Assembly: GCF_001613105.1 (NCBI RefSeq)
Contig: NZ_BDBS01000002.1
Span: 310,001-374,000 of the forward strand
Direction: 5' to 3'
DNA length: 64,000 bases
Origin: Nocardia pseudobrasiliensis NBRC 108224
Lineage (GTDB): Bacteria; Actinomycetota; Actinomycetes; Mycobacteriales; Mycobacteriaceae
The position numbers were made by a program, and so were the translations under genes. The notes beneath the pieces are model-generated. The model worked only from the letters and a program-made list of their open reading frames with translations, had not been told where the DNA came from and made no database searches. Each line of letters begins with the position of its first letter. Position 1 is the stretch's first letter. Of the stretch, positions 45,382 through 54,747 are shown in pieces.

Positions 45382-45533
45382 TCAAGAACGTCTTGGGCGT
45401 TACCGCCTACCCGCTGGAACGATCTCTGCGCCAGATCATGTGCACTGTGGACGCCCTCGTCACGACCACCGTCATGCCGGTACTGTTCCGTTCGAAAGCT
45501 GTTGTGTCGCAGAGGCTCAACTCTCGCAAGTGA
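45378..45533 (+). pseudogene. Truncated ABC-2 type permease remnant
   Basis: A 51-codon ORF overlapping the DUF1048 stop as ATGA. Residues LERSLRQIMCTVDALVTTTV followed by MPVLF look like the first 36 residues of an ABC-2 (DrrB-like) permease, where a long hydrophobic first helix should follow; instead the reading turns to RSKAVVSQRLNSRK and stops. Neither the remaining permease nor an ATPase gene is found. An exporter gene lost by deletion is the likely explanation. Confidence 0.6.
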
Positions 45534-45609
45534 GCCCCGGCAGCGGGTACGCCGTGCCGGGACGTGCACGCCAGGAATGCCGACGTGCACGCCGGGGCGT
45601 TGGTGAGAC

Positions 45610-46827
45610 CTACAGATGAACCGGGAGTTTCGCGTGTCCGTTCGAGATGAAGCTCGGCAGTGCGCTCAATCGGTCGGCGGGCTCGGCCAGGCGCATGTCG
45701 GGGAAGCGGTCGAACAGCTTGGGAAGGGCCAGGTTCGCTTCCAGGCGGGCCAGGGGTGCGCCCAGGCAGTGGTGGGCGCCGAAGCCGAAGCCCATGTGGT
45801 TCTTGTTGGTTCGGGTGACGTCGAAGGTTTCGGCGGTGTCGCCGTGCACCTTCGGGTCGCGGCCGGGGCCGGCGTAGCAGACGATGATCGGGTCGCCCTT
45901 GCCGATGCGGACGTCGCCGTCCACGTCGATATCCTCGACGGCGTAGCGCAGCGGCGTGTGCACGACCGCGCTCTCGTGGCGCAATGTCTCCTCGACCAGC
46001 TCGGACCAGGGCACCGCGCCGGATCGCAACGCCGCCAATTGATCCGGATGGGTGAGCGCGGCGAAGATCGCCTGATCGAGCAGGTTGATCGTGGTCTCGT
46101 GGCCCGCGCTGATCACCAGCAGCAGGGTGTCGAGCAGTTCCTGTTCGGTCAGATGTGAGCCGTCGTCGTCGCGATTGGCGATGAGCATGCTGGTCATATC
46201 GTCGCCGGGTTCGGCGCGCTTGATGGCGACCAACTCGGCCAGGATTCGGTACAGCTCCAGATAATTGGCCTGCGATTCCTCGGGCCCCATGGTGGTGTCG
46301 AAGACGCCGTCGGAACATTTGCGCAGTCCGGGCAGCAGGGCGTCGGGCACGCCCATCAGCTCCGCGATCACCCGGATCGGCAGCGGGAAGCAGAACGCCT
46401 CGCGCATATCCACGACCGCACCGGACGGCTTGTCCGCCAACGCGTTCAGCAGATCGTCGATTATGGCCTCGATATTCGACTGCAGCGCGGTCGTGCGGCG
46501 CGCGGTGAACGCGGGCGCGACCAGTTTGCGCAGGCGGCGATGTTCGGAACCATAGGCGGTGAACATATTGTTCACGGCCACCCAGAGATACAGCGGCCAA
46601 TCCGGCGGAATCTCACCGCCCGCGAAGGCGGGCCAGTGCTGCCGCGCATCCTTGGAGACGCGCGAGTCGGTCAGCAGGCGCTCGAGCAGGGCGGTATCGG
46701 TGATCGACCAGGCGACCACCCCGCCGGGCAGCTCGACGCGGGTGGCCGGCCCGCGCTCGCGTAGTCGCCGAATTTCGCCCTGGATATCGGAACCGGTGGG
46801 ATCCAATACGATCGGATTGCTCGACAC
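45610..46827 (-). CDS. Cytochrome P450, CYP154-like (conservon pair)
   Basis: A 405-residue P450 with I-helix SAGHETT, K-helix EETLR and haem loop FGFGAHHCLGAPLAR (Cys354). It shares its N-terminus and C-terminus with the copy at 39343. It is the last gene of the conservon operon, starting with GTG 10 bases after the CYP157-like gene, a position called CvnF in Streptomyces. The substrate is unknown; no ferredoxin is encoded nearby. Confidence 0.92.
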   Translation of the reverse strand: MSSNPIVLDPTGSDIQGEIRRLRERGPATRVELPGGVVAWSITDTALLERLLTDSRVSKDARQHWPAFAGGEIPPDWPLYLWVAVNNMFTAYGSEHRRLRKLVAPAFTARRTTALQSNIEAIIDDLLNALADKPSGAVVDMREAFCFPLPIRVIAELMGVPDALLPGLRKCSDGVFDTTMGPEESQANYLELYRILAELVAIKRAEPGDDMTSMLIANRDDDGSHLTEQELLDTLLLVISAGHETTINLLDQAIFAALTHPDQLAALRSGAVPWSELVEETLRHESAVVHTPLRYAVEDIDVDGDVRIGKGDPIIVCYAGPGRDPKVHGDTAETFDVTRTNKNHMGFGFGAHHCLGAPLARLEANLALPKLFDRFPDMRLAEPADRLSALPSFISNGHAKLPVHL

Positions 46828-46837
46828 GATGTTCTCC

Positions 46838-48082
46838 TTACATGATGTTCAACGGAGGACTCGGCGGAAATACGACCGGCAGCGCGGCCAGCGCGCGGTG
46901 GAACGGCCCCGGCCGCCACTGCAGGGCCGAACCGGGTACGGCCAGACGTATTTCCGGTAATGCGTCGAGCAGCTGATCGATCGCGTCCTGGGCGATCAGA
47001 TAAGCCGGCGAGCGCGCGGGACAGGCGTGTGGCCCGATACTCCACGCGAGATGTGAACGGTTGTCGGTGAATTGGCGCGCACCGACGGCGGGATCGTTGT
47101 TGCAGGCGGCCATGCTGATCACGACCGGCTGATGCGCGGGTAACCACACATCGTCGATGAGGATCGGCTGGCGCGGATAGCTCACGCAGTAGTTCGCGGC
47201 GGGCGGATCGGTGAACAGCACCTCGTCGATGGCGTCGCGACTGGACAGCGCGCCGCCGAGCAGGCCACCGGCGAAACGCTCGTCGGTGAACATCAGCAGC
47301 AGTGTATTGGTGATGAGGTTCTGCGCCGGTTCGATACCCGCGCCGTAGAGCGTGACGATCTGATGCAGCATCTCCTCGTCGGTCAGTGCCGCCGCATGCG
47401 CGACCAGCCGCGAGACGATGTCGTCGCCGGGCTGATCCCGCTTGAGCAGCACCAGTTCCAGCACCGCCTCGCTGAGCATCAGATTGCCCTTGTCGGCGTT
47501 GACGCCGTCCCAGATGGCGGCCATGCCCTCGGCGATGCGCTGCCCGATCTCCGGCGGGCAGCCCAGCAGCGCGTTGACCGCCTCGAAGGCCAGCGGAAAG
47601 GCGTACTGCCCCTGTAGATCCGCCTCACCGGATTCACAGAACTGATTGATCAGTGGCACCGCGATCCGCTCCACCACCGCGTGCAGCGCGTGCAGATCGA
47701 CGGCGTTGACCGCGGCCACATTGGCCTCGCGGTAGCGGGTGTGCTCGAGCCCCGCGCTGCGCAGCGCGTTGGGCCGCCATTCCAGCATCGGCATCACCGG
47801 ACTGTCCGCGGGCGCGGTCTTCTGCCAGGTGCGCGGGTCGGCGGGAAAATGCTCGGGGTCGTTGAGGATTCGCACCGCGGTGCGGTAGCCGATCACCAGC
47901 GTGGCGGGCACGTCCGGAGCCAGCTCGACCGGGGCCAGTGACCCGAACCGCCGGCGCATCTCGCGATAGACCGCGTGCGGATCCGCGGCGAATTCCTCGG
48001 TGTACATCGGAATGCGCGGGCCGTCGCTGTCGATCGGCGAACCGTGCGAGGTCCGGGTACGGGCCGGGTCGGAGGTGGTCAA
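46838..48082 (-). CDS. Cytochrome P450 without ExxR, CYP157-like (conservon pair)
   Basis: A 414-residue P450-fold protein with haem thiolate Cys354 in WSIGPHACPARS, DEVLF in place of ExxR and GAGIEPAQN in the I-helix. It overlaps the GTPase gene as TTGA, the clearest evidence that it belongs to the conservon operon (CvnE position). The very similar copy at 40579 lacks the four upstream genes. CYP157 proteins may have a structural or atypical catalytic role. Confidence 0.9.
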   Translation of the reverse strand: MTTSDPARTRTSHGSPIDSDGPRIPMYTEEFAADPHAVYREMRRRFGSLAPVELAPDVPATLVIGYRTAVRILNDPEHFPADPRTWQKTAPADSPVMPMLEWRPNALRSAGLEHTRYREANVAAVNAVDLHALHAVVERIAVPLINQFCESGEADLQGQYAFPLAFEAVNALLGCPPEIGQRIAEGMAAIWDGVNADKGNLMLSEAVLELVLLKRDQPGDDIVSRLVAHAAALTDEEMLHQIVTLYGAGIEPAQNLITNTLLLMFTDERFAGGLLGGALSSRDAIDEVLFTDPPAANYCVSYPRQPILIDDVWLPAHQPVVISMAACNNDPAVGARQFTDNRSHLAWSIGPHACPARSPAYLIAQDAIDQLLDALPEIRLAVPGSALQWRPGPFHRALAALPVVFPPSPPLNIM

Positions 48083-48684
48083 AGGCGAGACTCCAAGCGT
48101 CGGAACAGATATTCGACGAGGGTGATGAGCGATTCGACGCAGCCGAGCCGCTCGCGCGCGTCCAACGCGGTGAGCGGCGTGTCGGGGGCCAGGTCGAGGG
48201 CGTCGCGAATCTCGTGCAGCGGATAGCGCGGCCCGCCCTCGAATTCGTTGACCGCCACCGAATACGGCACGCCGCGCTCCTCGAGCGTGGCGAGCACCTC
48301 ATCGGCCTTATCGATGCGACGGGTGTCGACCAGTACCAGCGCGCCGAGCGCGCCGGTGGCCAACTCCTCCCACAGTGGTACGAACCGCTGCTGCCCGGGC
48401 GTGCCGAACAGATACAGCGCCAGCGTCGGATTCAGCGTGACGCGACCGAAATCCATGGCGACGGTGGTGGTCTGCTTACCGGGTAATCCGGCCATATCGT
48501 CCACACCGACACTGGCCTCGGTGATGGTCTCCTCGGTGCGCAGCGGCTTGATCTCCGAGACGCTGGACACGAAGGTGGTCTTGCCGACCCCGAAGTTGCC
48601 CGCCACCAACAGCTTCACCGATCTGGTGACGGTCTCGGGGACGTAGTCCACGGTGCGCTCAGACGGCGAGAGCGCGGAGCCCAT
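48079..48684 (-). CDS. Conservon GTPase, MglA/Arf-like (CvnD)
   Basis: A 201-residue small GTPase. Walker A is VAGNFGVGKTTFVSSV near residue 35; the switch region holds MDFGRV in place of DxxG, and VAVNEFEGG stands for the NKxD motif, as in CvnD proteins. It would cycle with the roadblock protein encoded two genes upstream. Its start overlaps the DUF742 gene by 26 bases; a start nearer that gene's stop is possible. Confidence 0.9.
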   Translation of the reverse strand: MGSALSPSERTVDYVPETVTRSVKLLVAGNFGVGKTTFVSSVSEIKPLRTEETITEASVGVDDMAGLPGKQTTTVAMDFGRVTLNPTLALYLFGTPGQQRFVPLWEELATGALGALVLVDTRRIDKADEVLATLEERGVPYSVAVNEFEGGPRYPLHEIRDALDLAPDTPLTALDARERLGCVESLITLVEYLFRRLESRL

Positions 48685-49006
48685 TCAGTACCTCCTCGAG
48701 CAGGGCGAGTTCCGGCATCGGTTCGGCCGGGGCGGGGAGAACCAGGTGACCGCTGTCGAGAAGATCGGATGCGAGGATCTTCACCACCGACGGCGGCAGG
48801 TCGAGATAGGCGGCGATCTCGGCGATCGACAGGGCGCCGCGCCGACTGCACACACCGATGACCCGGCGCGCGTCGGAACTGATTCCGGGCGCCGGATCAT
48901 TCGCTGCCAGAACGAGAGTCACCAGATCCAGTTGCCGGGTGGCACGCGAGCGCCCCCCGGTGCGCACATAGGCCCGGACCAGATCGGGATCGCGTCGGTG
49001 CCGCAT
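48659..49006 (-). CDS. DUF742 protein (CvnC)
   Basis: A 115-residue DUF742 protein, winged-helix-like: VRAYVRTGGRSRATRQ at the start and LSIAEIAAYLDLPPSVVKIL as the helix-turn-helix. The family always occurs between the roadblock and GTPase genes of actinobacterial conservons; its role is unknown. It follows the roadblock gene by 10 bases. Confidence 0.9.
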   Translation of the reverse strand: MRHRRDPDLVRAYVRTGGRSRATRQLDLVTLVLAANDPAPGISSDARRVIGVCSRRGALSIAEIAAYLDLPPSVVKILASDLLDSGHLVLPAPAEPMPELALLEEVLNGLRALAV

Positions 49007-49016
49007 GACGGCGGCC

Positions 49017-49427
49017 TTACCGCTGGCGCGGCAGGGCGCCGAGTTCGCGGCCGACCCGCGCGGCTAGTTCGTTCATTCGGTGTGCGATCAGGCTGACGTC
49101 CACATCGTCGGTGGTCGAGACGCCGATCAGGGCGCCCTCGCCGGCCGCGGTGATGAAGATCATCCCGTTGTCGTACTCGGTCATGTTCTGCCGCACCGAA
49201 TTCGCCGCGCCGGCGAATTCGCCCAGGGCCTTGCCGAGCGACCGCAGCCCCGACGCGGCGGCGGCGAAACGTTCGGCGTCGTCGACGGAGATCTGGCCGG
49301 AGTGCGCGATGCGCAGGCCGTCCTCGGACAGCAGCACCGCGAACCGGACGCCGGGAACGGTCAGGTCCTCGAGCATCCAGGCCAGCTTGTTGGTGCCGTC
49401 GGCAACGGCCGTCAAAGGTGTGCCCAT
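49017..49427 (-). CDS. Roadblock/LC7 domain protein (CvnB)
   Basis: A 136-residue roadblock protein, the MglB-like GTPase-activating partner of CvnD. VRFAVLLSEDGLRIAHSGQI and GALIGVSTTDDVDVSLIAHR are the fold's central strands. The ATG at 49427 overlaps the stop of the kinase-like gene by one base, so it is coupled; longer readings run into that gene. Confidence 0.92.
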   Translation of the reverse strand: MGTPLTAVADGTNKLAWMLEDLTVPGVRFAVLLSEDGLRIAHSGQISVDDAERFAAAASGLRSLGKALGEFAGAANSVRQNMTEYDNGMIFITAAGEGALIGVSTTDDVDVSLIAHRMNELAARVGRELGALPRQR

Positions 49428-51151
49428 CAGGATGTCATCCCTTCGGTGTGATCGTATGCGGCGGCACGGCCACTCTGTGAGCCGCTGTGCCACGCTGCGG
49501 CGATATCGGTTCGGGGGAGGGCGTCATCGGTGCGCGGACCGCGCGTCAGCGTGGAGACCGCGACGGTGCGGCGTCGCCGCCGCGGCAGTCCGCCGGGGGT
49601 GATGTCGTGCACGGTCGACTCGTCGGCGTCCTCGTCCCGGGTGAGTTCCGGCGCGGGCCTGATGGCGGCGACGGGAGCGGAGATCGTGGTCGGCGTGGGA
49701 TCGCCCGCCGGTTCGGGCACCGCGGTGGGCCTGGTGAGCTCCGCGGGAGGGAACTGGTTCTCGATGGCGGCCTGAGCCGCGGGCGCGGGAAGCGGCGGGG
49801 CGGTGGGGGTTTCGGCCGCGGGAACGATGGAGACGGTCACCGGGGCGGCGGCCTCGACCGAGACGGGGGCCGCGGCCTCGGCGCGGGTGAGCGCGGCGGC
49901 CGCTGGGGCGGCGGTGATTTCGGCCGGGACCTGCGGGGCCGGGGGCTGGGCCAGCAGGGCCTCGGGAATGTAGACCATGGCGCGCATGCCGCCGTAGGCG
50001 TTGGGGCCGTCGATGTAGACGGTGAAGCCGTAGCGGCGGGCCAGCGCGGCGATACCCGGGAAGCCCACGCGCGGTGCGGGTCCGAGGGAGTGGATGTCGA
50101 CCACCCGCTCACCGGCCAGCACCTGCCGGGCCTCCTCCATCTGCTCGGCGTTCATCCGCACACCTGCGTCGTCGACGATCACCGTCACGCCGTGGTGGCC
50201 CTCCTGGAAGGTCACATCCACGAACGAGGTGGGCGGCGAATAGCGAAGCGCGTTGTCCAGCAGCGTCGCCAGGGTGTGCACCAGCGGTTCGACCGCGCGG
50301 CTGATCACGACGCGGTCGAGCTGATGCGGGCGCACCCGGGTGAAGTCGCGGACACGGCCGATCGCGCCGCCGACCACATCGGTCAGGGTCTGCTGCGGCC
50401 AGCGGCGACCGGGCAGACCACCGCAGACGATCACATACGACTGCGCCTGGCGGATCATCTGCTGCACACTGTGATCGATGCGGGTCAGCGTTTCGTACAC
50501 CTCGTCGCCGCGATGAGTGCGCAGTGCGGAGCTGACCACCTGACTGACATCCGCGCCCAGGCTGACCACCGAGGTGCCGAAGGCGCGGACCGCGGCGCTG
50601 GTCGCCTCGCGGGAGGAGTGCTCCAGATCCACGCGGGCGCGCGTCTCGGCCTCCGAAACCGCCCGCTGCGTGGCGTATTCCGCCTCCGCGCGCACCCGCT
50701 TCTCGGTCTCCCCGGCGATGGCGCGCAGTTCGTCGGCGCTGCGATCGGCCAGAGACTGCAGCAGATGGGTGAACCGATCGCCGCCGAGTTGCAGTTCGAC
50801 CGGGCTCTCGCCGCGGCGTACCGCCTCGGAGACGAATCCGATTGTGCTGGTGGTGAAGTGCTCGAGCTCGTCCTCGCGGGTCTGCAGCGTGCGCTGCAAC
50901 TCGTCGTCGCGGGCCTGCAGGGCGCGTTCGAATTCGTCCTCGCGGGCACGCAGGGCGTGCGCGAAATCGTCCTCACGGGCGAGCAGGGTCTGTTCGGTCT
51001 CGGCCAGTTTGTCGCGTAGTTCGCGCTGGGCGCGGGCCGCCCGGGTGCGCTGTCGCATCGCGTAGGAGGCCGCGGCCACCGCCGCGGCGACGGCGAGTAC
51101 GACCAAGACTGCGAGGATCCACGAAATCGTCACGGCGGTAGATTGATTCAT
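49427..51151 (-). CDS. Conservon sensor kinase-like protein (CvnA), with hendecad coiled coil
   Basis: A 574-residue protein with one transmembrane helix at about residues 8-30, a coiled coil containing four tandem 11-residue repeats (residues 56-99, pattern LxARE-D-x-F/L), a helical linker and a HATPase-like domain with TLLDNALRYSPP and VIVDDAGVRM. No phosphorylatable H-box is visible. The C-terminal 190 residues are Ala/Pro/Thr-rich and look disordered. It is the first gene of the operon; GAGGGA precedes the ATG at 51151. Confidence 0.9.
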   Translation of the reverse strand: MNQSTAVTISWILAVLVVLAVAAAVAAASYAMRQRTRAARAQRELRDKLAETEQTLLAREDDFAHALRAREDEFERALQARDDELQRTLQTREDELEHFTTSTIGFVSEAVRRGESPVELQLGGDRFTHLLQSLADRSADELRAIAGETEKRVRAEAEYATQRAVSEAETRARVDLEHSSREATSAAVRAFGTSVVSLGADVSQVVSSALRTHRGDEVYETLTRIDHSVQQMIRQAQSYVIVCGGLPGRRWPQQTLTDVVGGAIGRVRDFTRVRPHQLDRVVISRAVEPLVHTLATLLDNALRYSPPTSFVDVTFQEGHHGVTVIVDDAGVRMNAEQMEEARQVLAGERVVDIHSLGPAPRVGFPGIAALARRYGFTVYIDGPNAYGGMRAMVYIPEALLAQPPAPQVPAEITAAPAAAALTRAEAAAPVSVEAAAPVTVSIVPAAETPTAPPLPAPAAQAAIENQFPPAELTRPTAVPEPAGDPTPTTISAPVAAIRPAPELTRDEDADESTVHDITPGGLPRRRRRTVAVSTLTRGPRTDDALPRTDIAAAWHSGSQSGRAAAYDHTEGMTS

Positions 51152-51426
51152 CAGGTTCCCTCGTCGCCGGCCGCCCGGCCGCCCGTCCTTCCTCAGTTCG
51201 CCGACCACAAGCATCACGGCCGGATGGACACCCGCGTCGCAGATCCCGGGATTCGAAGCGCTTACCGGATTGCCCGGTTCCCGGCACTCGACGGCAAGAC
51301 ATTATCAGCAATTCTGAGTGGCAGCGACCTTTTCGTTACAAATGCGCGACCGAATGGTGTCCTATCGGGTGTGTCGCAAATGCGTTGGCCTCGTGCGGTT
51401 CCCGGCGACGCGGCGCGGGCCTGCGT

Positions 51427-52374
51427 TCATGACACGACAAGGGCTTGCGCGGTTGCCAGATGTAAGGCCCGCACGGCCCGATCGTCGTCCTCGACCGACC
51501 ACGCGATCTCCTCCATGGCGCGCAGGAAGGCCCAGGTCCGCGCCCGCCGCGGCGCCACCCCGAGGGCATCGGCCGTGCGGGCGACCACCGCCGCGGCATG
51601 GGCGGCAGTGGGATCGGACTGCACCTGGATCAGGATCAGAAAGCCCGCGTCGAAGGCGGCTTCGCCCAGGTACGGCTTGGGATCGATGAGCAGCCACGGC
51701 TCGCGCTCGGCGGCAACGATATTACCCAGATGGGTGTCGCGATTCACGATCAGCAGCGGTCCGTCCGGCGTACCCAGCTCCCCGCACAGCGTCGCGGCAT
51801 CTTCCAGCAACCGCGCTGGAACCGCCTGTGCGAGTGCGGATTCCGGCTCGCCGAAGCGGACGCTCCAGTCCGCCACCATACTCGCCGCCTCGGGCAGCGG
51901 CGGAAAGTCACCCGGACTTTCGCCCGGCTCCCGGCGCAGCCGCCGATACAATCGGCAGGCCCGTTCGATCCGGTAGACGTGCTCCGGCCGCCCCTCGAGA
52001 CTGGGAAACCCAGGCTGTTCCAGCAGCGGTGTTCCTGGGCGGGCCCACTCCAGCAGCAGCGCACCGCTCGCGCGGTCGTAGTCGTACAGACGCACCGCGC
52101 CGTCGCCGTCGTAGTGGAACAGCCCTGTGGGCTCGCCCTGATTCTCCACGTCGACCACCGGCACCTTCAGTACCGCCACCGAACCGTCCGCGCGGCGCAC
52201 CGGCGCGACGAAGGAGTGCGTACCGCCGCGGAAGGCGTCGCCGATCAGCTCGAGACCCCAGTCCGCGCAGCGCTTTTCCACCGTGGCCGGCAGGTCGGCG
52301 AGCCACTGCTCGCCGCGCTCGGGGAAGTAGGCGCGGATGGTGTCCGCGACCTCCGGAGGCAGGGTGATCGGCAT
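51427..52374 (-). CDS. APH(6)-like aminoglycoside/hydroxyurea phosphotransferase
   Basis: A 315-residue kinase-fold protein of the APH(6)/hydroxyurea phosphotransferase family. FRGGTHSFVAPVRRADG and VAVLKVP are the nucleotide-binding strands; the catalytic loop NRDTHLGNIV keeps the D-x-H-x2-N pattern, and LLIDPKPYLGEAAFD carries the metal-binding Asp. GGTGGA lies 5 bases before the ATG. It would phosphorylate streptomycin-like or other small substrates; whether it gives resistance is unknown. Confidence 0.82.
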   Translation of the reverse strand: MPITLPPEVADTIRAYFPERGEQWLADLPATVEKRCADWGLELIGDAFRGGTHSFVAPVRRADGSVAVLKVPVVDVENQGEPTGLFHYDGDGAVRLYDYDRASGALLLEWARPGTPLLEQPGFPSLEGRPEHVYRIERACRLYRRLRREPGESPGDFPPLPEAASMVADWSVRFGEPESALAQAVPARLLEDAATLCGELGTPDGPLLIVNRDTHLGNIVAAEREPWLLIDPKPYLGEAAFDAGFLILIQVQSDPTAAHAAAVVARTADALGVAPRRARTWAFLRAMEEIAWSVEDDDRAVRALHLATAQALVVS

Positions 52375-52437
52375 ATCGTCCACCTTTCCGATCGGAAGCG
52401 TTGTGCGCAATCGAATTGCGGCTCTACGCTGACCGGC

Positions 52438-52863
52438 GTGGGGAACGAGAATCTGCGGGCGTCCGACGCCGACCGCGAGAAGATCGTCACGCGGTTGCGG
52501 CTGGCGATGGATGAGGGACGCCTGTCCCTGCATGAATTCGATGAGCGCGTGCGGCATGTCTATGCCGCGCGCACCTATGGTGATCTGGTGCCGATCCTGT
52601 CGGATCTGCCCGCGCAGCGGGACGCCAAGCGCGCCAAGCGCTCCGCCGCGGTGCCGACCTGGGTCTTCATCATGTGGACGCCCTGGGTGTTCGTGAACAT
52701 CCTGTGCCTTCTGATCTGGCTGGCCACCGGCGCGGGATACTTCTGGCCGTTCTGGGTGGAGGTGCCGTGGGGATTGGCGCTGTGCATCCCCACGGCCATC
52801 GGCATCCTCACCAATCGGCACGGTGACGGCGAGGACCGTCAGGAACCCAAACCGGCCGGATAG
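52438..52863 (+). CDS. DUF1707 membrane protein
   Basis: A 141-residue protein. Residues 5-55 form the DUF1707 domain (RASDADREKIVTRLRLAMDE and LSLHEFDERVRHVYAARTYG), followed by a basic linker and two hydrophobic helices (about residues 78-120). The function is unknown; the domain is frequent in actinobacterial membrane proteins. The start is a GTG. Its 3' end overlaps the decayed peptidase on the other strand by 25 bases. Confidence 0.87.
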   Translation: MGNENLRASDADREKIVTRLRLAMDEGRLSLHEFDERVRHVYAARTYGDLVPILSDLPAQRDAKRAKRSAAVPTWVFIMWTPWVFVNILCLLIWLATGAGYFWPFWVEVPWGLALCIPTAIGILTNRHGDGEDRQEPKPAG

Positions 52864-53584
52864 AGGTACTCGTAGGCGGGGCGCGTGGGCCGCATCAGCC
52901 AGGCGTCGAAGAATCCGCCGAGATCGCGGCCCGGGCGCTGCTGGACGAAACGCTCGAACTCGGGCAGGGTGTCGTTACCGTCGCGGTGGCCCTGAACCCA
53001 GTCGTGGATCGCGGCGAAGAACACCTGATCGCCGATCGTGCGGCGCAGCGCGTGCAGGAACAGCGGGCCGCGGGTGTAGACGGAGGTGAATTCCCTTCCC
53101 ACGCCGGGATTCCCGGGCGGAATCTGCCAGTGCTCCGGCCGCTCGGTGTCGAGCTTGTTCAGCGCCTTGCGCGGTCACCGGCGTAGTCGACGACGACGGT
53201 GAACGGCAGTAGCGGAACCAGCGGCAGCGCCGGGGTGATCGTCAGCTCGTGCTCGCCGTTGCGATCGAACCGGGCGGGTAGGCCGTTGACGGTGACGCCT
53301 TTGATATCCGGGCCCTTGTAATCGAAGTTGAACGCCGTCAACAGCTGGGTGGCCCGGGCGGCGATGGTCGCCCTACCGGTGAGCACATGCGTCGACGGCT
53401 CGTAATCGATCGCCAGATCGTAGTTGTCGACGTCGTATCCGCCATTGCCGTCCAGCGGATAGTACGGATCGCCGAGACCGGGAGAGCCGACGGTCGGATC
53501 GTCGGCATGCGCGGTGGCGACGACCGCCCCGCAGAGCAGCGCGGCGGCGAGCGCTACGCAGGCGGATCTGTGCGTGATGGCCAT
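52839..53584 (-). pseudogene. Decayed M1 family metallopeptidase
   Basis: Two pieces of one gene. 53159-53584 gives a signal peptide (MAITHRSACVALAAALLCGA) and the first propeller-like part of an M1 peptidase, ending in a stop at 53159. In another frame, from about 53165 to 52839, the reading LNKLDTERPEHWQIPPGNPG continues to VYTRGPLFLHALRRTIGDQV and the gene's C-terminus. About 230 residues, including the exopeptidase and zinc motifs, are missing between them. A deletion with frameshift is the simplest explanation. Confidence 0.75.
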
Positions 53585-53705
53585 ATATACGAACCCCGTT
53601 CGAACAAACGGAACATTTCCGAACGGGAGCTCAACCCGGCTCAACATCTTCGGCACAGCGAATTGTCTTGCCCGGCAGCCGAAGCCGCTGTCATAAGCGG
53701 AAAAG

Positions 53706-53740
53706 CCAAGGGGCCCCGGCCTTTCGGTCGGGGCCCCTTG
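53706..53740 (-). terminator. Terminator of etfBA
   Basis: CAAGGGGCCCCG at 53707-53718 pairs perfectly with CGGGGCCCCTTG at 53729-53740, with the stem extending into the loop. On the minus strand GGCTTTTCC follows, 12 bases after the etfA stop. Confidence 0.8.
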
Positions 53741-53751
53741 TGCGAGGAATG

Positions 53752-54711
53752 CTAACCCTTGTGGGTCTTCACGGCCTCGGTCAGCTGCGGGGCGACGTTG
53801 AACAGATCGCCCACGATGCCGTAATCGCTGATCTCGAAGATCGGCGCCTCTTCGTCCTTGTTGACGGCGACGATGGTCTTCGAGGTCTGCATGCCCGCGC
53901 GGTGCTGGATGGCGCCGGAGATGCCCAGCGCGATGTACAGCTGCGGGGAGACCGTCTTACCGGTCTGGCCGACCTGGAACTGGCCCGGGTAGTAGCCCGA
54001 GTCGACGGCGGCGCGCGAAGCGCCGACCGCGGCGCCCAGCGCGTCGGCCAGCGGCTCGACGACCTTGTGGAAGTTGTCCTCACTGCCGACGCCGCGGCCA
54101 CCGGACACCACGATGGTCGCCTCGGTGAGCTCCGGACGGTCGCCGCCGGTGATGGGCTCGCGGGCGGTCACCTTGGTGACGCCCTCCTCCTGGGCCGGGA
54201 CCTCGACGGTGACCTTCTCGCCGGCGCCGGACTGCGGCTTGGCCTCGATCGCGCCCGGGCGCACCGAGATCACCGGCAGATCGCCGGTGGCCTTGGCGTC
54301 CACGGTGAACGCGCCACCGAAGATGGAGTGCACGGCGGTGCCGTCCTCCTTGATATCGATGACGTCGACCAGCAGGCCGGAACCGATGCGGGCGGCGAGG
54401 CGGCCCGACACCTCCTTGCCCTCGGCCGAGGCGGCCACCAGAACGGCGGCGGGCGAAGCGGATTCGACCAGGCCGGCGAGCACGTCGACCTTCGGGGTGA
54501 CCAGGAAGCCCTCGACATCGTCGGATTCGGCGACATAGATCTTCTCCGCACCCGCGGCGGTCAGCGCGTCGGCCAGCTTGTCGGCGGTGCCGGCGGAGCC
54601 CAGCACGACGGCCGACGGGGTGCCCAGCGTGCGGGCGGCGGTCAGCAGCTCACTGGTGACCTTCTTCGGGGCACCTTCGGCGTGCTCCACGAGCACGAGT
54701 ACTTCTGCCAT
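53752..54711 (-). CDS. etfA: Electron transfer flavoprotein alpha subunit
   Basis: A 319-residue ETF alpha. The C-terminal FAD domain shows [48 protein letters not shown] and [20 protein letters not shown]. The N-terminal domain begins [14 protein letters not shown]. With EtfB it accepts electrons from acyl-CoA dehydrogenases and passes them to the quinone pool. It follows etfB by 36 bases. Confidence 0.96.
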   Translation of the reverse strand: MAEVLVLVEHAEGAPKKVTSELLTAARTLGTPSAVVLGSAGTADKLADALTAAGAEKIYVAESDDVEGFLVTPKVDVLAGLVESASPAAVLVAASAEGKEVSGRLAARIGSGLLVDVIDIKEDGTAVHSIFGGAFTVDAKATGDLPVISVRPGAIEAKPQSGAGEKVTVEVPAQEEGVTKVTAREPITGGDRPELTEATIVVSGGRGVGSEDNFHKVVEPLADALGAAVGASRAAVDSGYYPGQFQVGQTGKTVSPQLYIALGISGAIQHRAGMQTSKTIVAVNKDEEAPIFEISDYGIVGDLFNVAPQLTEAVKTHKG

Positions 54712-54747
54712 GGTTTTTCTCCTGAAGTGGTTGGCTCGGGGGCGGAA

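Noticed and set aside
35522..53751. Mobile genetic island with integrase
   Set aside because: The region is accessory in content, but no integrase, transposase, tRNA target or flanking direct repeats were seen.
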